DNA of 9,000 nt from the NCBI GenBank assembly GCA_016926765.1, contig JAFGNY010000146.1, positions 1 through 9,000 of the forward strand. The letters are read 5' to 3'. The DNA comes from Bacteroidales bacterium. Its GTDB lineage: Bacteria > Bacteroidota > Bacteroidia > Bacteroidales > FEN-979. Positions 1-6,746 of this stretch are shown in pieces. The notes beneath the pieces are model-generated. The model worked only from the letters and a program-made list of their open reading frames with translations. It made no database searches and was not told the DNA's origin. Made by a program: the position numbers and the translations under genes. Numbering within the stretch: the first letter of the stretch is position 1; each line of letters starts with the position of its first letter.

Positions 1-1249
1 GATCAGTACGAAGGTGATCAACCCAGATGTACCCGCTGCTTTTTTCTCCGGATTCTCCCATTTCCATGTAAAGGACGCCCACTACCGGTGCGAGCTGTCT
101 GATGGTAACACTTCCTGTGGAGGGGATTCTGAGTTGGGTCACGACATCCGGTTCAATCTGTATATTGTTGAAGTTCATCCTGGGTGTGGTCAGAATCGTG
201 ATATCATACTTTCCTGCCAGATACTTTTCCTGTTGGTCACTGGATTGAACGTGGATCGCCTCTCCGCTGCCACTTCTGCGAATGATGCAGGAAACCGGTT
301 CATCACCCGAATGGATGAAACGGAGAAAGCCCTGGGGCGCATCCAGTTCGATGGCCGAATGTTTGCCGGGATCGATCCAAACCTCTTCTTTCCTCAGCGG
401 AGGGATGGTTTGAACAACAACATCATAGGTTATCAGGGGATCCAGTTTCAGCGTATCAGGAAGTCCATTGCTATTCAGAGTATGAATAAAACTGTACCTG
501 GCTTTTCCTGTAACATGATCATAGAGGGTGACATGAACATCTGTCTCTGTCGGCTTCCCCTCTTTATCGAGCAGATTGATCTGCGCGGTAGTCCCTTTGA
601 GCGTGGTTGCGACAATTGTTCTGAGTGCGCGGCTGTACTCCGTCTCATTTGATGCATTGTAATAATTCCCCATACATCCGAACTGGGCCTGCATGTTATC
701 ACCGATCCCAACAATAAAAGGTCTGAGAAAGATCCCCTGCTGCTGCAATGTTCTCGAGACTTCACAGGGATCCCCTCCGCAGGCTTCCAGCCCGTCGGTT
801 ATCAGGATGACGACATTTCTGCAATCACTGCAGGGAGGAAAATCGTCGGCAGTCCGGAGGAGCGAATAAGCGATCGGGGTTGTCCCGTCAGGGCTCAGTC
901 CGCCCAAAACAGATCGGATCGATTTGAAATTATCCTTACCAAAAGGCACCATCATGTATGAAGCCTCACAACCGGAGCCCTCCGCCCTTTTCGGTCCATA
1001 AACCCGTAAACCGATCTCCAGGTTCTTTTTCCCCTGAAGAGTGTCGAGGATACCGGAAAGAATAGTGACAGCAATCCTGTATTTTGAATCACTCTGCCAA
1101 TGGGCGGCCATGCTTTCTGATGCATCAAAAACAAAAAGGATCCTGGTAAGGGATTTGGAACTATTCGTCTCTTTACCGGCCTGTGTCTGAGCATATCCCG
1201 CCATCACAACCATCAGAAGCAACCATACCACTATTGCTTTTTTCGCCAT
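1..1249 (-). CDS. Secreted von Willebrand factor A (VWA) domain protein, C-terminus cut by window edge
   Basis: I translated this frame by hand on the minus strand. It is open from the ATG at 1249 to the window edge, giving 416 residues without a stop. Residues 1-20 form a signal peptide (two lysines, a hydrophobic core, then AGYAQ), so the protein is exported. A VWA domain covers about residues 36-215. Its metal-ion (MIDAS) residues are visible: DASES at 42-46, the DGTTP loop at 121-125, and TDG at 151-153. The TDG is followed by a cysteine-containing stretch, ACGGDPC (156-162). More cysteines at 94, 140, 143 and 192 suggest disulfides. From about 220 on, beta-rich modules repeat: a YDxxxxT(x)P...I(D/E)P pattern at 275-294 recurs at 348-367. 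VWA proteins generally bind a protein ligand through a metal ion, but the ligand here is unknown. The start is firm: an in-frame TAG lies at 1255-1253 and GAGGAG sits 9 bases upstream. It follows the transketolase gene by 50 bases and could be co-transcribed with it. Confidence 0.88.
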   Translation of the reverse strand, partial: MAKKAIVVWLLLMVVMAGYAQTQAGKETNSSKSLTRILFVFDASESMAAHWQSDSKYRIAVTILSGILDTLQGKKNLEIGLRVYGPKRAEGSGCEASYMMVPFGKDNFKSIRSVLGGLSPDGTTPIAYSLLRTADDFPPCSDCRNVVILITDGLEACGGDPCEVSRTLQQQGIFLRPFIVGIGDNMQAQFGCMGNYYNASNETEYSRALRTIVATTLKGTTAQINLLDKEGKPTETDVHVTLYDHVTGKARYSFIHTLNSNGLPDTLKLDPLITYDVVVQTIPPLRKEEVWIDPGKHSAIELDAPQGFLRFIHSGDEPVSCIIRRSGSGEAIHVQSSDQQEKYLAGKYDITILTTPRMNFNNIQIEPDVVTQLRIPSTGSVTIRQLAPVVGVLYMEMGESGEKSSGYIWVDHLRTD

Positions 1250-1258
1250 TCGCTATCG

Positions 1259-1264
1259 CTCCTC
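1259..1264 (-). promoter_or_regulatory. Shine-Dalgarno site GAGGAG of the VWA gene
   Basis: The minus strand reads GAGGAG nine bases before the ATG at 1249. The next upstream in-frame codon but one is TAG, so this site fixes the start. It is unusual here: the other complete genes in the window lack such a strong site and have A/T-rich leaders, as is common in Bacteroidetes. Confidence 0.65.
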
Positions 1265-1297
1265 GTATTTCGTATTTCGTATTTCGTCCTTCGTCCT
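1263..1297. repeat. Five tandem 7-bp repeats between two genes
   Basis: On the plus strand the unit TCGTATT occurs three times (1263-1283), followed directly by TCGTCCT twice (1284-1297). The minus strand therefore reads AGGACGA twice, then AATACGA three times. The tract fills nearly the whole 50-base gap between the transketolase stop (1300) and the VWA start (1249), and its last base overlaps the ribosome binding site. Short tandem units can gain or lose copies by slippage. Here that would change leader length rather than a reading frame. The two unit variants suggest expansion from a related ancestral heptamer (inference). Confidence 0.9.
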
Positions 1298-1299
1298 TT

Positions 1300-2145
1300 C
1301 TAATAATCCCCCATCGTCTCTTCCAGCTGTGCCATCGCTTCTGCTGCCTGTGCATCATTTGGCGCCACACCATGCCATTCATGATGATCCAGCATGAAGT
1401 CCACCCCGTATCCCATCTGTGTATGCATAATGATACTAACGGGCTTCCCCTGGTTTAGTTGTTGCTTTGCCCGGGCGAGATGATCCAGGATATCTTCCAG
1501 TTTATTCCCGTTCATCTCCATCACCCGCCAACTAAAAGCTTCCAGTTTCGCTCTCAGGTTCCCCAGCGAAAGTACCTGATCGACCGGCCCGTCTATCTGT
1601 TTCTGATTGTAATCGATGACAGCGATGATGTTGTCAACACCTTTTGCAGCTCCAAACATCAGCGCTTCCCAATTCTGGCCTTCCTGCAACTCCCCATCTC
1701 CTAACAGGCAATAGACCGTTTTCGTATCGCCGTTCAGCTTTTTACTGATGGCTGCCCCCAATGCAACCGACAATCCCTGTCCAAGCGAACCGGAAGCCAT
1801 TCTGACTCCCGGTGTGTTATCCAGGATGGAAGGATGACCCTGAAGCCTGGTGTCCATTTTCCTGAAGGTTCCCAGTTCCGACAGCTTGAAATAGCCGTAC
1901 CGTGCAAGTACGCTGTACCATGCCGGAGAGAGATGACCGTTCGAAAGAAAAAAAATATCTTCATCCGTCCCGTCAATGGAGAACTTGTTTGGGTCGGGCC
2001 GCATAACAGCGAAATAGAGCGCGACAAGAAAATCCGTCGCCCCCAGTGATCCTCCCGGATGACCTGAAGCAGCTCCGTGAACCATTCGAATAATATCCCG
2101 CCGTACCTGGGAAGCAATTCTGACTAAATCGTTGGTTGATAACAT
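1300..2145 (-). CDS. Transketolase, N-terminal subunit (thiamine diphosphate-binding half)
   Basis: This is a 281-residue protein matching the usual length of the N-terminal half of a split transketolase. Transketolase moves two-carbon ketol units between sugar phosphates in the non-oxidative pentose phosphate pathway, in the cytosol. Visible family features are HGAASGHPGGS at 24-34, SNGHLSPAWY at 68-77, GSLGQGLS at 119-126, and the thiamine diphosphate/metal motif starting GDGE at 149 and closing with DYNQ at 178-181. HEWHGVAPND at 255-264 lies near the end. The start at 2145 (ATG, MLSTND) is preferred. An in-frame TTG at 2184 gives 13 more residues, but it lies inside the TATCTTTG promoter element and would add an unconserved leader. 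The C-terminal subunit, which completes the active site and is normally the next gene, is not downstream: the VWA gene is. A partner elsewhere is assumed. Confidence 0.93.
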   Translation of the reverse strand: MLSTNDLVRIASQVRRDIIRMVHGAASGHPGGSLGATDFLVALYFAVMRPDPNKFSIDGTDEDIFFLSNGHLSPAWYSVLARYGYFKLSELGTFRKMDTRLQGHPSILDNTPGVRMASGSLGQGLSVALGAAISKKLNGDTKTVYCLLGDGELQEGQNWEALMFGAAKGVDNIIAVIDYNQKQIDGPVDQVLSLGNLRAKLEAFSWRVMEMNGNKLEDILDHLARAKQQLNQGKPVSIIMHTQMGYGVDFMLDHHEWHGVAPNDAQAAEAMAQLEETMGDY

Positions 2146-2181
2146 TGAAAATGATTTATTTAGAATAAAAAACGTTTGAGC

Positions 2182-2189
2182 CAAAGATA
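2182..2189 (-). promoter_or_regulatory. Bacteroidetes-type -7 element of the transketolase gene
   Basis: The minus strand reads TATCTTTG, an exact TAnnTTTG match, ending 36 bases before the ATG at 2145. Transcription would begin a few bases downstream, giving a leader of roughly 30 A/T-rich bases without a Shine-Dalgarno site. I see no convincing TTG-type -33 element at the expected 19-21 base spacing; the upstream stretch is A-rich (minus strand) instead. Confidence 0.6.
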
Positions 2190-2248
2190 GACTTTTTGAT
2201 TTTTTTGACCGGCCGACTGTTAATAAAAATGGATAAGATTTAAAACGC

Positions 2249-2256
2249 TATTTTTG
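2249..2256 (+). promoter_or_regulatory. Bacteroidetes-type -7 element of the GH3/beta-lactamase fusion gene
   Basis: TATTTTTG matches TAnnTTTG exactly and ends 27 bases before the ATG at 2284, a fitting distance for a leader of about 20 bases. No clear -33 TTG is visible upstream. The -7 elements of the divergent pair (2182-2189 minus and 2249-2256 plus) are 59 bases apart, so the two promoters share one short regulatory region. Confidence 0.6.
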
Positions 2257-2283
2257 CAGACAGGCACGTCAATCTTCCCTTAC

Positions 2284-5226
2284 ATGAAAATTCTCCCCAT
2301 CCTCGCCCTCCTGCTTATCGGGTTTCACCTGACGATCAGTTCCAGTAAAACAGATGACTCGCCTGACTACCGAAAGATCAGGAAAGAGAGGTGGGCGGAT
2401 TCTGTTTATCGCTCCCTTTCACTGAATCAGCAGATAGCCCAGTTACTGGTCGTCAGAGCTTATTCAAACCGCGACCAGGCTTACAACGACAGCATGGCCG
2501 GCCTTATCCGCACATACGATATCGGCGGGGTCTGTTTTTTTCAGGGAAGTCCGGTTGCCCAGGCAACACTTACAAATGACTGGCAGCAGGCAGCTCAGAC
2601 ACCGTTGCTTGTGGCCATCGATGCCGAATGGGGATTAGGGATGCGGCTCGACAGCGTACACGATTTCCCTTACCAGATGACGCTTGGCGCCTCTGCCGAT
2701 GATTCCCTGACCTATCAGATGGCTGCAGCTATTGGCCGGGAGTGCAAACGCATGGGGATCCAGATGAACCTGGCTCCGGTAGTGGATGTAAACAACAATC
2801 CGTTGAATCCTGTGATCAATTTCAGGTCGTTCGGGGAGGATCCTGTCACCGTGGCCAGGAAAGGGATTTGTTACATGAAAGGGCTCCAGGACAATGGCGT
2901 GATGGCTTCCGCGAAACATTTTTCTGGCCACGGTGACACCGAAACCGACTCCCATAAAGAGCTTCCTGTGATCAATCACACGACGGAACGGATGGAGTCG
3001 GTAGAACTCTTGCCTTTTCGGGCGGTGATTAAACACGGGATCAGCTCCATCATGACCGCACATCTTTATATCCCTGTTTACGATACCACCTCCCATCTTG
3101 CCGCCACACTCTCACCACGGATCGTGACCGGCCTGCTGAAGAAAAAGATGGGATTTCAGGGCGTTGCCATCACCGATGCACTCGATATGAAAGGAGTCAC
3201 CAAATACTTTCCGCCCGGAGAGATCGAAGTGAAAGCATTGCTTGCCGGTAACGACATTCTGCTGTTACCTCAGGATGTTCCTGTAGCCCTGGCTTCAATT
3301 CAACAGGCCATCGAAGATGGCATGATCACCAACGATGCCATCAGGGAAAGATGCCTGAAAGTTCTCCGCCTCAAATTTGATGCAGGTCTCGATGTTTACC
3401 GTCCGGTGAAATGCGAAAACCTGCTTGCCGACCTCAATCCTTCCTCCTCGGCAAGCCTTACCATGCAGATCTATAAATCAGCCGTCACGGTGGTTAAAAA
3501 TGAAAATAACCTGCTCCCGCTGTCGCTGCTGCAACGCCGCCATATCGCATCTGTCTCAATCGGCGAGACCCAAATCACTCCATTCCAGAAGACTTTAGAC
3601 TGGTTTGCTCCGGTTGCCCACTTCCGGATCTCAAAACAAGCTACTCCCGAAGCTTTCTCTGAACTCCAACGTCAGCTGGAACCGTACAACCTGATTCTCA
3701 TCGGACTGCATCACAACAATCTCTACCCGGCAAACAACTTCGGGAATCCGGCGCAGGTTTTTGATTTCATCGCCGAAACCTGCCGAAAAAAGCGAACGGC
3801 ATTGGCCATCTTCGGAAACCCTTACCTGATCCGCTCATTGAAAAACAGCGCCGACCTGGAAGCAATCCTGACCACCTACCAGGATCAACCCGAAGCTGAA
3901 GAGGTGGCTGCCGAGATGATCTTCGGAGGTATCGCTGCAACTGGAAAGTTGCCGGTAACTACTGCGGAATTCCGCTCCGGCACCGGCGTGAAATTCGACA
4001 AATCACGGTTGGAATTCGCCCTGCCCGAAGAGGTTGGCATCCCTGCTGAAAAATTGATCTCTATCGATAGCCTGATCACCAACGGCATCGACTCAAATGC
4101 CTACCCTGGCTGCCAGGTATTGTTCGCTGCGAAGGGAAAAATATTCTACTACAAAGCGTTTGGCCATCCCACTTATGAAGAGAGCGCTCCTGTCTCCAAA
4201 ACAGATCTCTATGATCTGGCTTCCCTCACCAAGGTGCTGGGAACCACCCTCGCGATCATGAAACTTCGGGAAGAGGGCTTGATCCATCCCGACGATCCCC
4301 TTTCGGTTCACCTTCCCGAACTGCGGGCAACAGATAAAGAGCGGATCACTATCCGGGAGGTCATGGCGCATCAGGCCGGACTTCATCCCTGGATCCCGTT
4401 TTACACCCTGACACTGGGAGACAGCCTGGAAAGCCTCGAGATCTATGATACCGTGTACTCTCCTCTTCACCCCATCCGGGTAGCCGAAGATCTCTATATG
4501 AAAAGGGATTACTGCGATAGCGTCTATTCCTGGATCATCCATTCCAAACTCAGAAATACCAAGAATTACAAGTATAGCGACCTGGGGTTCTACCTTCTCA
4601 GGAAACTTATTGAAAGAAAGACCGGCCTGACACTTGATGCCTATCTCGACGTGACATTCTACCGGCCCATGGGCTTGACCACAATGGGATTCTATCCCCG
4701 GAACCGGTTTCCGGTGGAACGGATCATGCCCACCGAATTCGACACTCTTTTCAGGAAACAACTCATCCGGGGAGATGTTCACGATCCCGGAGCAGCCATG
4801 CTGGGCGGAGTTTCCGGTCATGCCGGTTTGTTCAGCGATGCCTTTGATGTGGCGGTGATCCTTCAGATGCTGCTTAACAATGGTGAGTACGGAGGAAAAC
4901 AATACCTTCTTCCTTCAACCATCCATGAGTTCACCAGGAAACAATTTTCCGGAGAAAACAGCAGAAGGGGCATGGGTTTCGACAAACCATTGCCTGAGTA
5001 TGATCCGCTCGGACCCGTCTGCGAAGCCGCTTCGCTTTCCAGTTTCGGACATTCAGGATTCACAGGAACCTATATCTGGGCAGATCCCGAAAAAGACCTC
5101 CTGTATGTCTTCCTGTCCAACCGGGTCTCTCCGGATGCCGCAAATATGAAAATCTCCCAAATGGACATCCGTACCAACATCCATCAGAAGATGTACGGGA
5201 TTACTGCCGGGGAAAACGGGAAATGA
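2284..5226 (+). CDS. Exported fusion: GH3 N-acetylglucosaminidase (NagZ type) + serine beta-lactamase-family domain
   Basis: This encodes 980 residues. Residues 1-20 form a signal peptide (MKILPILALL...) with no lipobox cysteine, so the likely location is the periplasm. Residues about 27-370 are a GH3 catalytic barrel. KHFSGHGDTETDSH at 211-224 is the NagZ signature, with the Asp222-x-His224 acid/base dyad, and TDALDMKG carries the nucleophile Asp298. Residues about 398-560 are the GH3 second domain. Residues about 582-970 are a class C beta-lactamase/penicillin-binding fold: SLTK with Ser647 and Lys650, YSD at 764-766, HSG at 923-925. GH3 NagZ releases GlcNAc from muropeptides. The second domain belongs to the superfamily of Bacillus AmiE (YbbE), which cuts the peptide from MurNAc. 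The fusion therefore plausibly performs two consecutive steps of peptidoglycan turnover (inference); an esterase or DD-peptidase role for the second half is also possible. The start is the ATG at 2284; the upstream in-frame TTG at 2254 lies in the promoter element. Confidence 0.93.
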   Translation: MKILPILALLLIGFHLTISSSKTDDSPDYRKIRKERWADSVYRSLSLNQQIAQLLVVRAYSNRDQAYNDSMAGLIRTYDIGGVCFFQGSPVAQATLTNDWQQAAQTPLLVAIDAEWGLGMRLDSVHDFPYQMTLGASADDSLTYQMAAAIGRECKRMGIQMNLAPVVDVNNNPLNPVINFRSFGEDPVTVARKGICYMKGLQDNGVMASAKHFSGHGDTETDSHKELPVINHTTERMESVELLPFRAVIKHGISSIMTAHLYIPVYDTTSHLAATLSPRIVTGLLKKKMGFQGVAITDALDMKGVTKYFPPGEIEVKALLAGNDILLLPQDVPVALASIQQAIEDGMITNDAIRERCLKVLRLKFDAGLDVYRPVKCENLLADLNPSSSASLTMQIYKSAVTVVKNENNLLPLSLLQRRHIASVSIGETQITPFQKTLDWFAPVAHFRISKQATPEAFSELQRQLEPYNLILIGLHHNNLYPANNFGNPAQVFDFIAETCRKKRTALAIFGNPYLIRSLKNSADLEAILTTYQDQPEAEEVAAEMIFGGIAATGKLPVTTAEFRSGTGVKFDKSRLEFALPEEVGIPAEKLISIDSLITNGIDSNAYPGCQVLFAAKGKIFYYKAFGHPTYEESAPVSKTDLYDLASLTKVLGTTLAIMKLREEGLIHPDDPLSVHLPELRATDKERITIREVMAHQAGLHPWIPFYTLTLGDSLESLEIYDTVYSPLHPIRVAEDLYMKRDYCDSVYSWIIHSKLRNTKNYKYSDLGFYLLRKLIERKTGLTLDAYLDVTFYRPMGLTTMGFYPRNRFPVERIMPTEFDTLFRKQLIRGDVHDPGAAMLGGVSGHAGLFSDAFDVAVILQMLLNNGEYGGKQYLLPSTIHEFTRKQFSGENSRRGMGFDKPLPEYDPLGPVCEAASLSSFGHSGFTGTYIWADPEKDLLYVFLSNRVSPDAANMKISQMDIRTNIHQKMYGITAGENGK

Positions 5227-5227
5227 T

Positions 5228-5235
5228 TACATTTG
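5228..5235 (+). promoter_or_regulatory. Candidate Bacteroidetes -7 element for the membrane protein gene
   Basis: TACATTTG matches TAnnTTTG and begins one base after the stop codon of the fusion gene. It lies 36 bases before the GTG start at 5272. The upstream -33 position falls inside the fusion gene and shows only a weak CTG at 5204-5206. It suggests that the two following genes can be transcribed independently of the fusion gene, although read-through is also likely. Confidence 0.45.
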
Positions 5236-5271
5236 CATCCTGAAACACATCTACCTATTTAATTCTGAGAA

Positions 5272-6099
5272 GTGAACACAAAACTGAAATCTTTCCTTTT
5301 GTGGGTGGCAGCCTTTGTCATTACAGTAGGCTCCGCCTATTACCAGCGAACAACAGGTCCGACCTATGAATTACGCGGCAGGGTGACCATCGACGAAACG
5401 GTCTATCAATACAAACTGATCCGTACCTATGATGGGAATGATCAGGCTCCTGTGGAGATTGCCGTTGCTGACCCGGATGTTTCAGGAGAGCTGAAACTCA
5501 GGCGGTATAAAAGTCATGATGAATGGAGCACGACAACTATGGTTCGTCAGGGCGACAAGCTCACCGGATACATTCCGCATCAGCCGATGGCCGGAAAAGT
5601 AATGTATCATGTGACCCTGAAAAAAGGCGGGAATACCTTCCTCCTGAATGAAGAACCGGCGATTATCCGGTTCAAGGGATTTGTTCCCCGCGGAATACTC
5701 ATTGCCCATATCATCATCATTTTTCTCGCTATGTTGTTCAGCACCCGGACTGCTTTCGAAGTATTGTTCAAACTGAAGTACACCTACCTTTACACCTGGA
5801 TAACCTTGATCTGTCTGACGATTGGCGGGATGATACTGGGACCTGTCGTACAAAAATATGCCTTTGACGCCTACTGGACAGGCTGGCCATTCGGCCATGA
5901 TCTTACCGACAATAAATCCCTCTTAGCGTTTATTTTCTGGATCGTGGCATTGGCCTACCAGATCTGGAGGAGAGAGAAAAAAAACTGGGCAGTGGTGGCA
6001 GCAGTGGTTCTATTCCTGGTCTATATCATTCCGCACAGCATACTCGGATCTGAGATTGATTATACAAAAGAGGGTCCGCAACAGGAGATCCAAAAGTAA
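5272..6099 (+). CDS. Conserved-looking five-helix membrane protein of unknown function
   Basis: I do not recognise a named family. The 275-residue protein has a first membrane helix at about 6-24, then a polar, beta-rich segment of about 110 residues (25-138) with a domain-like look that should face the periplasm. Four further helices lie at about 139-158, 170-192, 216-232 and 238-257. The RREKK at 233-237 fits the positive-inside rule and places that short loop in the cytoplasm. The loop before helix 4 is then periplasmic and holds the distinctive stretch YWTGWPFGHDLTDNK (201-215), rich in aromatic and charged residues and a good candidate functional site. The start is GTG at 5272, chosen because the first helix begins directly after it and the next in-frame methionine (residue 90) would remove that helix. 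It follows the fusion gene by 45 bases and precedes the rhomboid gene by 23, so the three may form an operon. Confidence 0.8.
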   Translation: MNTKLKSFLLWVAAFVITVGSAYYQRTTGPTYELRGRVTIDETVYQYKLIRTYDGNDQAPVEIAVADPDVSGELKLRRYKSHDEWSTTTMVRQGDKLTGYIPHQPMAGKVMYHVTLKKGGNTFLLNEEPAIIRFKGFVPRGILIAHIIIIFLAMLFSTRTAFEVLFKLKYTYLYTWITLICLTIGGMILGPVVQKYAFDAYWTGWPFGHDLTDNKSLLAFIFWIVALAYQIWRREKKNWAVVAAVVLFLVYIIPHSILGSEIDYTKEGPQQEIQK

Positions 6100-6122
6100 T
6101 TCATTGAACCTCATTTTCGTTT

Positions 6123-6746
6123 ATGGAGATCACCGTCATCATTATTGCAGTCACTGTATTTATATCCATCCTTGGATTCAACTACGATACCTTTTTCAAC
6201 AGGCTTAAGTTCAATCCCTACGATGTCAGACACAGCGGGCAATGGTACCGGTTCTTTACCTATGGGTTTCTTCATGCCGGCTGGGTGCATCTCTTGATCA
6301 ACATGTTCGTATTCTATTCATTCGGGAGATTGGTCGAGAATGCCTATAGGGATTATTTCGGCAGCAAATACATCCTCTATTACATCCTCCTTTATGTGGG
6401 TGCGCTTCTGTTATCGGTCATCCCCGCCTTCGGAAAACATAAAAACGACGTCTTCTATAGCTCAGTAGGCGCTTCGGGAGCCGTCTCAGCGATCCTCTTC
6501 GCCAGCATCCTGATCGCTCCGCTGGAGAGAATCTACCTCTTTTTCATTCCCGTCGGGATTCCCGCCATTCTCTTCGGACTGCTTTATCTTGGTTATGAAT
6601 ACTGGATGAGCCGCAGGGCAAAAGATAACATCGGACACGATGCCCATTTTTGGGGAGCAATTTTCGGACTGATCTTCACCATTGTGATCCAGCCGTCTAT
6701 CGTCCTCGATTTCCTGAATCAATTAGGCTTCGGGGTCAACATGTAG
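6123..6746 (+). CDS. Rhomboid-family intramembrane serine protease
   Basis: This is a 207-residue, multi-helix protein with the full rhomboid signature. HLLINM at 56-61 is the HxxxN element that shapes the oxyanion hole. GASGAVSA carries the catalytic Ser118. HFWGAIFG supplies the catalytic His175 in the last helix, in the usual HxxGxxxG arrangement, with an additional His172 three residues before it. Rhomboids cleave single-pass membrane proteins within the lipid bilayer; the substrate of this one cannot be told from sequence. The size suits the basic six-helix form without an added domain. The ATG at 6123 has no Shine-Dalgarno site and an A/T-rich leader. It lies 23 bases after the preceding membrane protein gene, so co-transcription is likely. 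Its last 24 bases, including the stop, overlap the end of the convergent synthetase gene. Confidence 0.93.
   Translation: MEITVIIIAVTVFISILGFNYDTFFNRLKFNPYDVRHSGQWYRFFTYGFLHAGWVHLLINMFVFYSFGRLVENAYRDYFGSKYILYYILLYVGALLLSVIPAFGKHKNDVFYSSVGASGAVSAILFASILIAPLERIYLFFIPVGIPAILFGLLYLGYEYWMSRRAKDNIGHDAHFWGAIFGLIFTIVIQPSIVLDFLNQLGFGVNM

Noticed and set aside
14..652. Plus-strand open frame of 212 codons
   Set aside because: It lies antisense to the VWA gene, whose minus-strand frame is continuously open with a signal peptide and MIDAS motifs. The plus frame has no recognisable domain.
2184..2186. TTG as the start of the transketolase subunit
   Set aside because: It lies in the TATCTTTG promoter element and would add an unconserved 13-residue leader; the ATG at 2145 gives the normal family N-terminus.
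2210..2215. CGGCCG palindrome in the divergent promoter region
   Set aside because: A six-base palindrome is too short and lacks a loop or T tract suitable for a terminator. It could be part of an operator, but nothing else supports that.
4093..4902. Minus-strand open frame of 269 codons inside the fusion gene
   Set aside because: It is antisense to the beta-lactamase-fold domain with intact catalytic motifs, and its composition looks like a complement shadow with no domain signal.
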